64,000 bases of DNA from an uncultured Micrococcaceae bacterium (GTDB lineage: Bacteria > Actinomycetota > Actinomycetes > Actinomycetales > Micrococcaceae). Below, piece after piece: positions 16,302 through 25,691 of this stretch (position 1 is its first letter; each line of letters starts with the position of its first letter). The translations under genes and the position numbers were made by a program. The stretch lies in assembly GCA_947502645.1 (NCBI GenBank), contig CANNAD010000001.1, forward strand, positions 1,116,001-1,180,000. The letters are read 5' to 3'. The notes under the pieces are model-generated. The model did not search any database. It had not been told where the DNA came from and saw only the letters and a program-made list of their open reading frames with translations.

Positions 16302-16844
16302 TCAGCGAAGATCGGGCTGAATAGGCTGGGTCTCGAAGAGAATTGGCTGCACGCGGTCCGTTTCCGGCACCGGGTAAAGCGGATAGATCAGCTCAAGGTT
16401 GTCTGCAACGCTCAGGTTCCCGCTGGCAACGTAGCCAGCGGGGGCCAGCCCGTAGTCAGCCGGCTGAAGGTCTGGGCGTGCCTCGAACACCTGAAGAGTA
16501 GGGCTGGGACTGGAACCCGAGCCGGAACCCGAGCCGGAGCTGGAACCAGAGCCAGCGCTCACTGTGGAGGCGGAGCTGACGTTCTCCTGCTCATCCGCTG
16601 AGCGCTTGAGGTGTTTGCCCACAGATGACATGGATTCTGCGGCGCCATGAATTCTCGGCGCAATGTCGGAGTCCCAGAGTGTCCGGAACTTCACCGCGTC
16701 CGGTCCTCGCCACTGGCATTCCTCCAGCTTTCGGCTGATGATGCGCTGCAGCTGAATGAGTTCGGTTGAACCACGGGTGGCTGATTTTGCGAGCGCCCTG
16801 AGCTGGTCGGGGTTCGACCCGTACATGCCTGATCCGGCCACCAT
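16302..16844 (-). CDS. WXG100-type protein with Ser/Gly linker and short C-terminal domain
   Basis: A 180-residue protein. Residues 1-95 form a helical hairpin with a W-x-G turn (CQWRGPDAV) and NPDQLRALAK near the start, as in ESX/type VII secreted proteins. The same signature occurs in the calpain-fused protein at 31293 (NPDQLRKLAK, WAGADA, AP, DEQE), so the two are paralogous in this part. A linker made almost only of Ser and Gly (about 100-115) leads to a roughly 60-residue tail rich in Pro and Tyr with no recognised fold. ATG 16844 has GGAAGGAA 6 bases upstream. Secretion by a type VII system is inferred; no ESX core genes are in the window. Confidence 0.65.
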   Translation of the reverse strand: MVAGSGMYGSNPDQLRALAKSATRGSTELIQLQRIISRKLEECQWRGPDAVKFRTLWDSDIAPRIHGAAESMSSVGKHLKRSADEQENVSSASTVSAGSGSSSGSGSGSGSSPSPTLQVFEARPDLQPADYGLAPAGYVASGNLSVADNLELIYPLYPVPETDRVQPILFETQPIQPDLR

Positions 16845-17033
16845 ATAGTTCCTTCCCCGTGTAGATGGTCTACGAACAAATTACGGGTCTATCCCTGTGG
16901 CTGCAATGGGGTCTACTACCCATGCCGACCTGCATCGCCCTGAACGCCTATTGTCTGTCAGTCGCGTTGGTTAGGATGGCTGGTAGTCAAGCAGGTCCTG
17001 CCGACCTGACCATTTTCAGCACGAGGAGTCAGC

Positions 17034-18053
17034 ATGCCCATTGCAACCCCTGAAATCTACGGCGAGATGATCGACAGGGCCAAGGCGGAAGGCTTCGCCT
17101 ATCCTGCGGTCAATGTCACTTCATCCCAGACGCTTTGCGCTGCTCTGCAGGGATTCGCCGACGCCGGTTCGGACGGTATCGTGCAGGTTTCCACGGGTGG
17201 CGGGGCCTACTGGTCCGGTGCTGGGGTAAAGGACATGGTTGTCGGGTCTCTGGCGTTCGCCGCTTATGCCCGCGAAGTCGCCAAGGCGTATGACGTCAAC
17301 ATTGCCCTCCACACGGATCACTGCCCACAGGACAAGCTGGAGGGTTTTGTCCTGCCGCTGCTGGAGGCATCGGAAGCAGCAGTGAAGCGCGGAGAGGACC
17401 CCATCTTCAACTCGCACATGTGGGATGGTTCGGCGGAGACCGTTGAGGAGAACCTTCGGATCGCCGAGGATCTGCTGGCACGCACGCACGCGGCCAAGAT
17501 GATTCTCGAAGTGGAGATCGGCACGGTTGGCGGCGAGGAAGACGGCGTCGACAACGAGATCAACGACAAGCTCTACACCACGGTGGAAGATGGAATGAAG
17601 ACCATCGAAGCGCTTGGAGCAGGGGAGAAGGGCCGCTACATCACGGCCCTCACCTTTGGTAACGTCCACGGCGTCTACAAGCCGGGCAACGTGAAGCTGC
17701 GCCCGGAAATCCTGAAGCAGATCCAGGAAGAGGTCGGTGCGAAGATCGGCAAGGACAAGCCGTTTGATCTTGTCTTCCACGGCGGTTCCGGTTCCAGCGC
17801 CCAGGAAATCAGCGACGCCGTCTCCTACGGCGTCATCAAGATGAACATTGATACGGACACGCAGTACGCGTTCACCCGTCCTGTTGCCGGCCACATGCTG
17901 ATCAACTACGAAGGCGTCCTGAAGGTCGACGGCGAGGTGGGGAACAAGAAGCTCTATGACCCTCGCGTGTGGGGCGCCGCAGCAGAAAAAAACATGGCCG
18001 CCCGCATTGTTGAAGCCGCGCAGTCGCTTGGCTCAGCCGGAAAGAAGCTCTAG
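17034..18053 (+). CDS. fbaA: class II fructose-bisphosphate aldolase
   Basis: Zinc-dependent glycolytic and gluconeogenic enzyme that splits fructose 1,6-bisphosphate into DHAP and glyceraldehyde 3-phosphate. The 339-residue product has ALHTDHCPQDKL (catalytic Asp and zinc His), EVEIGTVGGEEDGV, GNVHGVYKPG with a zinc His, the phosphate-binding FHGGSGSS, and MNIDTDTQYAFTRP. The length fits the class IIA enzymes. AGGAG lies 8 bases before ATG 17034. The 189-bp upstream gap may hold its promoter. DUF3151 follows after 3 bp, a pair conserved in actinobacteria. Confidence 0.97.
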   Translation: MPIATPEIYGEMIDRAKAEGFAYPAVNVTSSQTLCAALQGFADAGSDGIVQVSTGGGAYWSGAGVKDMVVGSLAFAAYAREVAKAYDVNIALHTDHCPQDKLEGFVLPLLEASEAAVKRGEDPIFNSHMWDGSAETVEENLRIAEDLLARTHAAKMILEVEIGTVGGEEDGVDNEINDKLYTTVEDGMKTIEALGAGEKGRYITALTFGNVHGVYKPGNVKLRPEILKQIQEEVGAKIGKDKPFDLVFHGGSGSSAQEISDAVSYGVIKMNIDTDTQYAFTRPVAGHMLINYEGVLKVDGEVGNKKLYDPRVWGAAAEKNMAARIVEAAQSLGSAGKKL

Positions 18054-18056
18054 AAC

Positions 18057-18476
18057 ATGACTGAAGATTTTCGGAAGAACCTGCTCGGCCCGGACGCCAC
18101 CTTGCTCCCGGAAGAGCCGGAGGTCCTGAGCCGGTTTGAGGCTGGGGACGAAGCTGTGGACCTGGCGGCCCGCTTCCCGTCGTCGTCCCTGGTGTGGGGT
18201 GTCCTGGCGGATGAGGCGTACGACGAGGGCCGGGTTGTGGAGTCCTACGCGTTCGCGCGGACCGGTTACCACCGTGGTCTGGATGCGCTGAGGCGAAGCG
18301 GATGGCGCGGCGCTGGCCCTGTCCCGTATTCGCATGAACCGAACCGTGGTTTCCTGCGCTCGCTTCACGCGCTCGGCAGGGCCGCGGCCAGTATTGGCGA
18401 GCTCGATGAAGCGGAGCGCGTGGCGAAGTTCCTCCGCGAGTCGGATCCCGAGGCCCCTGCGCAGCTCGAGAAGTAA
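18057..18476 (+). CDS. DUF3151 family protein
   Basis: A 139-residue cytosolic protein, mostly helical, with the family stretches NLLGPDATLLP, SSLVWGVLADEAYDEGRVVESYAFARTGYHRGLDALRR and EPNRGFLRSLHALGRAA. The middle part resembles a short TPR-like array. The function is unknown. It starts 3 bp after the aldolase stop codon and is almost certainly cotranscribed, so a role tied to glycolysis or its control is possible but untested. A perfect palindrome follows directly. Confidence 0.85.
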   Translation: MTEDFRKNLLGPDATLLPEEPEVLSRFEAGDEAVDLAARFPSSSLVWGVLADEAYDEGRVVESYAFARTGYHRGLDALRRSGWRGAGPVPYSHEPNRGFLRSLHALGRAAASIGELDEAERVAKFLRESDPEAPAQLEK

Positions 18477-18479
18477 GTG

Positions 18480-18513
18480 GATCGGAGCGCCTGACATGTC
18501 AGGCGCTCCGATC
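18480..18513. terminator. 34-bp perfect palindrome between convergent genes
   Basis: GATCGGAGCGCCTGACA is followed at once by its exact reverse complement, 17 bp per arm with no spacer. It lies 3 bp after DUF3151 and 34 bp before the end of zwf, so it probably acts as a bidirectional terminator. In RNA the centre (ACATGT) would open to form the loop. No T-run is present. Confidence 0.65.
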
Positions 18514-18547
18514 AGCTGGTGTTGGGCGTGGCAACGTCCGCGCTGTT

Positions 18548-19966
18548 CTACAGCGGGTCTTCCTCGCGAGAGGTTTCCCAGTCCTCGGGGCCGTTGGAGC
18601 CTGCGGGGTATTCCTCGAGGGGTACCTTGTTCTCCGACCACGCCTTCACTACCGGTTCGATGATGCGCCAGCACTCCACCGCTGTGTCTCCGCGGACGAA
18701 GAACATGGCGTTGTCCGTCAGCACCGCCTGCAGCACCTCGCCGTAGGGCAGGAGGGTGGTTTCGTTGAGGTCAGCGTTGAGGTTGGCGCGATCCAGGCTG
18801 TAGATGTCGCCGGGCCCGTTGACGTCCAGTTCGAACCGTAGCTTTGCCGGTCCCAACCCGATCCTGATCCGTGTGGGGGTATCCGTCCCAGTGAAGCCGG
18901 TGGGCAGGTGGGGGAGAGGCTTGAAGGTGACGATGGCTTCCATCTGGTTCTTCGCCAACGATTTGCCCGAACGCAAGATGAACGGCACGCCAGCCCAGCG
19001 CGCATTGTTGATGTGAACTTCCAGCTGGGCGAGGGTTTCCGTGTTGTTCTTCGGGTCCACGCCGGGCTCATCCACATAGTTTGGTACCTCCCGGTCGCCG
19101 ATCTTGCCGGCGGTGTACCGTGCGCGCTTGGTGGTCTGCTGATAGTCCGGGCCCACTTCCGCTGCCCTGATGAGTTCTCCTATCCGGTCCCGGACGTCCC
19201 TTTCTTCCAGGGTCGCGGGTTCGTCCATGGCGAGCAGTGCCATGATCTGGAGCATATGACTCTGCATCATGTCCCGCATGGCGCCTGTGGTGTCGTAGAA
19301 GCCGGCGCGCCCCTCGAGGGTGAGGTTCTCGTCGAAGTAGATCTCCACCTTTTCGATGTGCCGGTTGTTCCAGACCGGCTCCATCAGGTGGTTGGCAAAA
19401 CGCAGGCCGAGAATGTTCAGGACGGCACCCGTGCCGCGGAAGTGATCCACCCGGTAGATGTGGTTCTCCGGAAGCAGTTTTTCCAACGACGCGTTGAGCT
19501 TCCGTGCCGAAACCTGACCTGCTCCGAAGGGTTTCTCCATGACGAACCGTGTATCTTCCGGGACGTCGCCGGGCTCCAGAAGATTGCACGCCTTTTCCGT
19601 GATCGACGGCGGAAGGGCGAAGTACACAGCCGCAGGCTGCTCGACGCCCTGCAGGACCTTCGTCAGTTCCTCTTTCGAGGTGACATCCACGCGGTGGTAT
19701 TCGCTGTTTTCGGCAATCCCCTTGAGGACTGGGCTGTCCTTCGCATCGTCACCAAAGGACTCCCGGAGCTGATCGTGCCACTTGTCTTGGGACCAGTCGT
19801 CGTAACCGGCACCCACCAGGTTGATTTCCTGTGCGCCGCCGTCGCTCACGAGACTGGCGAGTCCCGGCAGCAGGAGTCGGGCAGTTAAATCTCCGGACGC
19901 CCCAAGGATCAGAAGGGTTTTGATGGGCGGGCTGTCTTCACGGGCGGAGGATGCTGGGGTATCCAC
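18548..19966 (-). CDS. zwf: divergent glucose-6-phosphate 1-dehydrogenase
   Basis: NADP-linked first enzyme of the pentose phosphate or Entner-Doudoroff route. GTG 19966 gives 472 residues and has AAGGAG 9 bases upstream; the frame is open to 20068. The N-terminus has the Rossmann LLILGASGDLTARLLLPGL, and MEKPFG and LRFANHLMEPVWN are typical of the family. The active-site stretch reads YRVDHFRGTGAVLN instead of the classical IDHYLGKETVLN: the Asp-His pair is kept, but the substrate-binding Lys is missing. It also lies alone, without gnd, tal or opcA. It may be a paralogue with altered substrate preference; a canonical zwf may lie elsewhere. Confidence 0.8.
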   Translation of the reverse strand: MDTPASSAREDSPPIKTLLILGASGDLTARLLLPGLASLVSDGGAQEINLVGAGYDDWSQDKWHDQLRESFGDDAKDSPVLKGIAENSEYHRVDVTSKEELTKVLQGVEQPAAVYFALPPSITEKACNLLEPGDVPEDTRFVMEKPFGAGQVSARKLNASLEKLLPENHIYRVDHFRGTGAVLNILGLRFANHLMEPVWNNRHIEKVEIYFDENLTLEGRAGFYDTTGAMRDMMQSHMLQIMALLAMDEPATLEERDVRDRIGELIRAAEVGPDYQQTTKRARYTAGKIGDREVPNYVDEPGVDPKNNTETLAQLEVHINNARWAGVPFILRSGKSLAKNQMEAIVTFKPLPHLPTGFTGTDTPTRIRIGLGPAKLRFELDVNGPGDIYSLDRANLNADLNETTLLPYGEVLQAVLTDNAMFFVRGDTAVECWRIIEPVVKAWSENKVPLEEYPAGSNGPEDWETSREEDPL

Positions 19967-20149
19967 GGATTCATGCTCCTTATCAAAAGAAAGCGGAATG
20001 GCCTGACTTTCCCATGCTAGACCGGCTCTCGGAGCGACGGCCAGAGCGTCGTCGAGGTTGGAGCACATCCGCCGGCCTGATTGCGGCGAGGAGTAGCGGC
20101 GCTTAGGGTGAAGAAAATAGCAGTTGGCTTATGAGCTTGGGAGGTTCCG

Positions 20150-21643
20150 GTGACGGATAGCAAGGAACAAGAGGGCGACGGCGGGGACGAACCGTACGCT
20201 TCGCTCGATCGGAAGCACACTATCCGGGTCATTATGATTTCGCTCGGTGCAGCACTTGGCGGATTCATTTTCGGCTTCGATAGCTCTGTCATCAACGGCG
20301 CGATTGAAGCGGTCACTGAGCAATTCGGCCTGAGCCCATTCATTACTGGTCTGGTGGTGGCCGTCTCGCTGATTGGTGCCGCCGTCGGAGCATGGTTTGG
20401 TGGGCCGGTTGCCAATAAGTGGGGCCGTACGCGGGTCATGCTGATTGTTGGCATCCTCTTTTTCCTCGGCTCCGTTGGCTCTGCGTTCGCCTTCGCTGCC
20501 TGGGATCTCGCTCTGTGGCGTGTTGTCGGCGGGTTGAGTATTGGTGCCGCGTCCGCGATTGTCCCCTCGTATATTTCGGAGATCTCGCCGGCGAAACTTC
20601 GCGGGCGCCTGACTTCACTGCAACAGATGGCAATCGTTCTCGGTATCTTCGTCGCACTGCTTTCAGATGATGCGTTCGCAGGAGCTGCCGGTAGCGCCGG
20701 CGCGGACTTCTGGTTTGGCCTCGAGGCGTGGCGGTGGATGCTGCTGGCCGGGGTTGTTCCCGCCGTCGTCTATAGCGTTATTGCACTGAAGCTGCCGGAG
20801 TCACCCAGGATGCTCGTCTCCAACGGGGATGCGGACAAGGCCACCGACGTCCTGTCCCACGTTCACGGCCGAAGTGATGAAGAGACTGAAGCGCTGGTGA
20901 GCTCCATCCGCAAATCGTTGCGGGGTGACTCGAAGCCGTCGTTCCATGACCTGAAGGGCGGCACCCTCGGTCTGGTGCCCATTGTCTGGGTGGGTGTTCT
21001 GCTTGCTGCCTTCCAGCAGCTGGTGGGCATCAACGTGATCTTCTACTACTCAAATTCGCTGTGGCGTTCTGTCGGATTCAGCCCCGAATTCGCGTCCAAC
21101 GCGTCAGTGGTCACCGCCATTACCAACGTGGTGATCACCGTCGTCGCGATCTTCCTCATCGACAAGGTAGGACGCCGCCCGCTGCTGCTCGTGGGCTCGG
21201 CCGGTATGACTGTCAGCCTGGTTCTCATGGCCGTCAGCTTCCTCAACTCCTCCATCGTCAACGACCAACCACAGCTGCCTCAGCCGTGGGGCACCGTTGC
21301 CTTGATAGCAGCGAACGCGTTCGTGGTGTTCTTCGCAGTTTCGTGGGGGCCCGTGATGTGGACGCTGCTGGGCGAAATGTTCCCGAACCAGATCCGTGGC
21401 CTCGCAGTGGGCATCGCTACAGCCGTGAACTGGACAACGAATTTCATTGTCACCGTGACGTTCCCGGCGCTGAGCGAAATGTCTCTGCCGTTCACGTACG
21501 CCATGTACGCGTTCTTCGCCTTGGCCTCACTGGTCTTCGTCTTCTTCAAGGTCCCCGAAACCAAGGGCCTGGCTCTGGAGAAAATGTCCGACCGGTACAA
21601 GCGCGAACGGCGGAAGGCCGGCAAGAAGGCCGCCAGCGCGTGA
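20150..21643 (+). CDS. MFS sugar porter (sugar:proton symporter)
   Basis: Twelve-helix transporter of 497 residues from the sugar porter family. It has GFIFGFDSSVINGAIEAV in helix 1, KWGRTRVM between helices 2 and 3, PSYISEISPAKLRGRL after helix 5, the sugar-binding QQLVGINVIFYYS in helix 7, IDKVGRRPLLL, and the C-terminal PETKGLALE. These are the signatures of XylE/GalP/IolT-type transporters. Xylose, glucose or inositol is possible; the window does not decide. GTG 20150 has GGGAGG upstream. It is divergent from zwf, and the aldose epimerase gene converges on it with a 1-bp gap. Confidence 0.92.
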   Translation: MTDSKEQEGDGGDEPYASLDRKHTIRVIMISLGAALGGFIFGFDSSVINGAIEAVTEQFGLSPFITGLVVAVSLIGAAVGAWFGGPVANKWGRTRVMLIVGILFFLGSVGSAFAFAAWDLALWRVVGGLSIGAASAIVPSYISEISPAKLRGRLTSLQQMAIVLGIFVALLSDDAFAGAAGSAGADFWFGLEAWRWMLLAGVVPAVVYSVIALKLPESPRMLVSNGDADKATDVLSHVHGRSDEETEALVSSIRKSLRGDSKPSFHDLKGGTLGLVPIVWVGVLLAAFQQLVGINVIFYYSNSLWRSVGFSPEFASNASVVTAITNVVITVVAIFLIDKVGRRPLLLVGSAGMTVSLVLMAVSFLNSSIVNDQPQLPQPWGTVALIAANAFVVFFAVSWGPVMWTLLGEMFPNQIRGLAVGIATAVNWTTNFIVTVTFPALSEMSLPFTYAMYAFFALASLVFVFFKVPETKGLALEKMSDRYKRERRKAGKKAASA

Positions 21644-21644
21644 G

Positions 21645-22559
21645 CTATCCACCCGGGTTGATGCCCCAACTGGCTGAATGGGTGTCACCGGGATTCAACG
21701 TGATGAGTCCCTTGCCGTTGTTGAACGCATCCGGTGCGCAGGTCATGGGTTCTACGCCGAGACCGGTCCGGCGTCGTTCTTCCTGCGGCAGTGTGTCACC
21801 GGTGAAGATCTCGAAATAGGGGTAGGACTCGTCCGCCCAGAGCTCCACAGCGGGTCCGTCTGGCACGGAAAGACGTACGCGGGCACGGCCGTCGTCGTCG
21901 CGCTCCAGGTCTGTGTAGGCGACGTCGATCTGGCGGTCTCCGAGCTGCGGGGCGTTGCGGAGGTCGTAGTGCGTCCCATCCACGGGGTCCTCGCCGGTCG
22001 GGATTCCGACGTCGTCCACTGGCAGGTAAACGGAGCCCGGGACGCGTGCGTGGGCAGTGTCAATTGTTTCCGTTCCCACGGTGAGGTAGGGGTGCGCCCC
22101 GGTGCCGTAGGGGCAGGCTTTGGAGCCAGCGTTCGTTGCCGTGGTTCGTACGGTGAGTCCAGATTCGTCCAGCGTGTACTCCAGCTGACACTGGAGGACC
22201 GCGGGCCAGCCAGGCTGCGCATGCAGCGTGTACTGGAAGGTGGCGGTGTTATCGCTGTGGTCTGTCAGCTCCCAGTTCGCCCACCGGGCGAGGCCGTGGA
22301 TCGCGCCGCCTTTCGCGGGTTCGGTGAGGTCTAGCTGTTGAGTCCGCTGCTCCCAGCTGTACCGCCCATCCTTGACGCGGTTGGGCCACGGGATGAGCGA
22401 TTGTCCCCGAGCGCCTGTGCATCTTTCGGACTCGTCGTAGCCGTCGAGAACGGGGCGGTCCCCGACCGTGTAGGCCCTGATTGCAGCGCCGACTTCAGTG
22501 AGCATCACGGTCTGATCGCCGTGACTGATCCGATACTGCTTGCCTGATGGTGGAATCAT
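21645..22559 (-). CDS. aldose 1-epimerase family protein
   Basis: A 304-residue galactose mutarotase-fold protein that would interconvert alpha and beta anomers of an aldose. The pattern is that of the YihR/GalM group: LIPWPNRVKDGRYSW, AIHGLARWANWEL with the conserved His, the catalytic His in GTGAHPYLTVG, and a late Glu region (GLGVEPMTCAPDAFNNG). The sugar is unknown, but the sugar porter next to it fits an uptake role. GGAGGAAG lies just before the ATG. It lies downstream of gdhA on the same strand, separated by a hairpin. Confidence 0.85.
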   Translation of the reverse strand: MIPPSGKQYRISHGDQTVMLTEVGAAIRAYTVGDRPVLDGYDESERCTGARGQSLIPWPNRVKDGRYSWEQRTQQLDLTEPAKGGAIHGLARWANWELTDHSDNTATFQYTLHAQPGWPAVLQCQLEYTLDESGLTVRTTATNAGSKACPYGTGAHPYLTVGTETIDTAHARVPGSVYLPVDDVGIPTGEDPVDGTHYDLRNAPQLGDRQIDVAYTDLERDDDGRARVRLSVPDGPAVELWADESYPYFEIFTGDTLPQEERRRTGLGVEPMTCAPDAFNNGKGLITLNPGDTHSASWGINPGG

Positions 22560-22569
22560 GGTCTTCCTC

Positions 22570-22610
22570 CGTTGCGACGTTGGCTTCTATCGAAGCCTAA
22601 CGCCGCAACG
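22570..22610 (-). terminator. hairpin after gdhA
   Basis: An interrupted inverted repeat lies 10 bp after the gdhA stop: outer CGTTGCG/CGCAACG and inner GGCTTC-tatc-GAAGCC. It separates gdhA from the epimerase gene and overlaps the space just before that gene's ribosome binding site, so it may end gdhA transcription or affect the downstream gene. Confidence 0.5.
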
Positions 22611-22620
22611 GGGGCGGTTA

Positions 22621-23991
<1,371 letters not shown>

Positions 23992-24081
23992 TCACGTTTT
24001 CTCTACCTGCTTGTTGGGGAGACTAATTGCTATTGAGGGCAAAGCGGAAGTTGTTTCGCAATACTGGGGAATAATGACGTC

Positions 24082-25068
24082 ATGCCCAGCGTGCCCGTGA
24101 ACGCCCCGCCCGTCGTCGTCATGCTCACCACACCCGAGCGCCCGGACCCCTACAATCTGGAGGCCATCCGCGCGCTCGCAGAGGTGCGCATCACGGACGC
24201 GGCAGGGCTTGGGGAGGCGCTGAAGGGCGCCGATGTTCTGTTGCTTTGGGACTTCTTTTCGCAGGCGCTGGAGTCCGTCTGGTCGGAGGCAGGCCAGCTT
24301 TCGTGGGTGCACGCGGCGGCCGCAGGAGTTGACTCAATCCTCTTCCCAGCGTTCCGCAGTTCCGGCGTCACACTCACCAACGCGCACGGCATTTTTGACC
24401 GCCCGATCGCCGAGTTTGTTCTGGCTTCGATCCTCGCCCATGACAAACAACTGCACCACAGCAAAACTCTGCAGCGCCGGCACGTATGGGACCACCGCGA
24501 TGTGCAGGGCACGCACGGTCAGAACGTCCTCATCGTCGGGACCGGCGGAATTGGACGCGAAACGGCCCGGCTGCTGGCCGCCGTCGGACTTCAGGTTGAA
24601 GGGGTGGGGCGCACTGCCCGCACCGACCCGGACTTTGGCACCATCCACGCCAGTACCGACCTCGCACAGGCAGTGACGACGGCGGATCATGTGGTGCTCA
24701 TCGCGCCGTTGACCGAACAGACGCGCGGGATGGTCAACGAGGACGTGCTCGCGGCCATGAAACCCTCAGCGCATCTGATCAACGTGGGACGGGGCGCGCT
24801 CATTGATGAACCAGCGATGATTCGAGCGCTCCAGAACGGCGCCCTTGCGGCAGCTTCGCTCGACGTCGTCGTCGAGGAGCCGCTACCGGATTCCAGCCCA
24901 CTCTGGGACATGGAGCAGGTTCATCTTTCCGCGCATCTCAGCGGCAATGCCTCTGGCTGGCGTGAGGACCTGGCCGACCAGTTCCTGCAGAATCTGCAAC
25001 AGTGGAGCTCAAGCGAAGCCATGAATAACGTGGTGGATAAGAAATCCGGATTTGTTCCCGGGAAATAG
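24082..25068 (+). CDS. D-2-hydroxyacid dehydrogenase (NAD(P)-dependent)
   Basis: Oxidoreductase of 328 residues that would reduce a 2-keto acid to a D-2-hydroxy acid, or the reverse. The nucleotide-binding motif is VGTGGIGRETARLL. The three family active-site residues are visible: Arg in LINVGRGALIDEP, Glu in VVEEPLPDSSPLW and His in LSAHLSGN. The N-terminal catalytic domain contains WVHAAAAGVDSILFP, as in glyoxylate/hydroxypyruvate reductase-like members. The substrate cannot be set from sequence alone. The SRPBCC gene follows after 38 bp. Confidence 0.88.
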   Translation: MPSVPVNAPPVVVMLTTPERPDPYNLEAIRALAEVRITDAAGLGEALKGADVLLLWDFFSQALESVWSEAGQLSWVHAAAAGVDSILFPAFRSSGVTLTNAHGIFDRPIAEFVLASILAHDKQLHHSKTLQRRHVWDHRDVQGTHGQNVLIVGTGGIGRETARLLAAVGLQVEGVGRTARTDPDFGTIHASTDLAQAVTTADHVVLIAPLTEQTRGMVNEDVLAAMKPSAHLINVGRGALIDEPAMIRALQNGALAAASLDVVVEEPLPDSSPLWDMEQVHLSAHLSGNASGWREDLADQFLQNLQQWSSSEAMNNVVDKKSGFVPGK

Positions 25069-25106
25069 GGCTTCCAAACACCCGTTCAACAGAGGATGAT
25101 GCAGCT

Positions 25107-25544
25107 ATGACGATTGCATTCGAGACCGAGGAAACGGTCGACGCCGCCCGTACAGAGGTGTGGGCCCGCTTCACAGACTGGTCCAGGGCTACGCAGTGGC
25201 TGCCCGGCGTCTCCAATGTCAGCGCTGACGGCGAAACCAGGGACGGAACCGTCCTCACTTTCCAGTCAACACTTAGTGAATCTCCCGGCACGTTCACGGC
25301 CATCATGCACGACGTCGTTCCCCTCCAGAAGCTCACACTCACCACTGTCGCCGGAGACGTGAACGTCGATTACCGGTACAGCTTCACCGGGACGGGCAGC
25401 ACAACGCGCATTCTTCTCGTCGCGGACGTAGCCGTCACGGGAGAAAGCGAACCGCGGGCCGAAACTATCCGTGAACGCATCGCTAATGTCGAAAGTCCGC
25501 AGCTTGAACTCTTCAAAAAGGCCATTGAATCGGAAATCGGCTAA
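25107..25544 (+). CDS. SRPBCC (START-like) family protein
   Basis: A 145-residue protein with the polyketide cyclase/dehydrase-like fold: an opening strand with TEETVDAARTEVWARFTDWSRATQWLPGV, a curved sheet, and a long C-terminal helix (SPQLELFKKAIESEIG). Such proteins bind hydrophobic small molecules in a deep pocket; the ligand here is unknown. GAGG lies 9 bases before ATG 25107. It lies between the dehydrogenase and purA and ends just before a hairpin with a short T-run. Confidence 0.75.
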   Translation: MTIAFETEETVDAARTEVWARFTDWSRATQWLPGVSNVSADGETRDGTVLTFQSTLSESPGTFTAIMHDVVPLQKLTLTTVAGDVNVDYRYSFTGTGSTTRILLVADVAVTGESEPRAETIRERIANVESPQLELFKKAIESEIG

Positions 25545-25559
25545 ACTTGGTGCGTAAGA

Positions 25560-25617
25560 GCCCCGCAACTCTTGCGAGAACCAGCTATTGGTCTCTGGAA
25601 AGATGTGGGGCATTTTC
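25560..25617 (+). terminator. probable terminator between the SRPBCC gene and purA
   Basis: GCCCCGCA (25560-25567) pairs with TGTGGGGC (25604-25611) with one G-U, followed by ATTTTC. Inside is ACCA-gctat-TGGT (about 25580-25592). It could equally be a structured leader of purA, which starts 75 bp further on. Confidence 0.4.
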
Positions 25618-25691
25618 ATGTTCGGCCCGGTCGTTCGCGGCATTGAACCAGCTGCAACGGCGCTGAGCCGCGGAGAATGGGGGAGGATCCC

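Noticed and set aside
18908-19888. 326-codon plus-strand open frame
   Set aside because: Antisense shadow of zwf.
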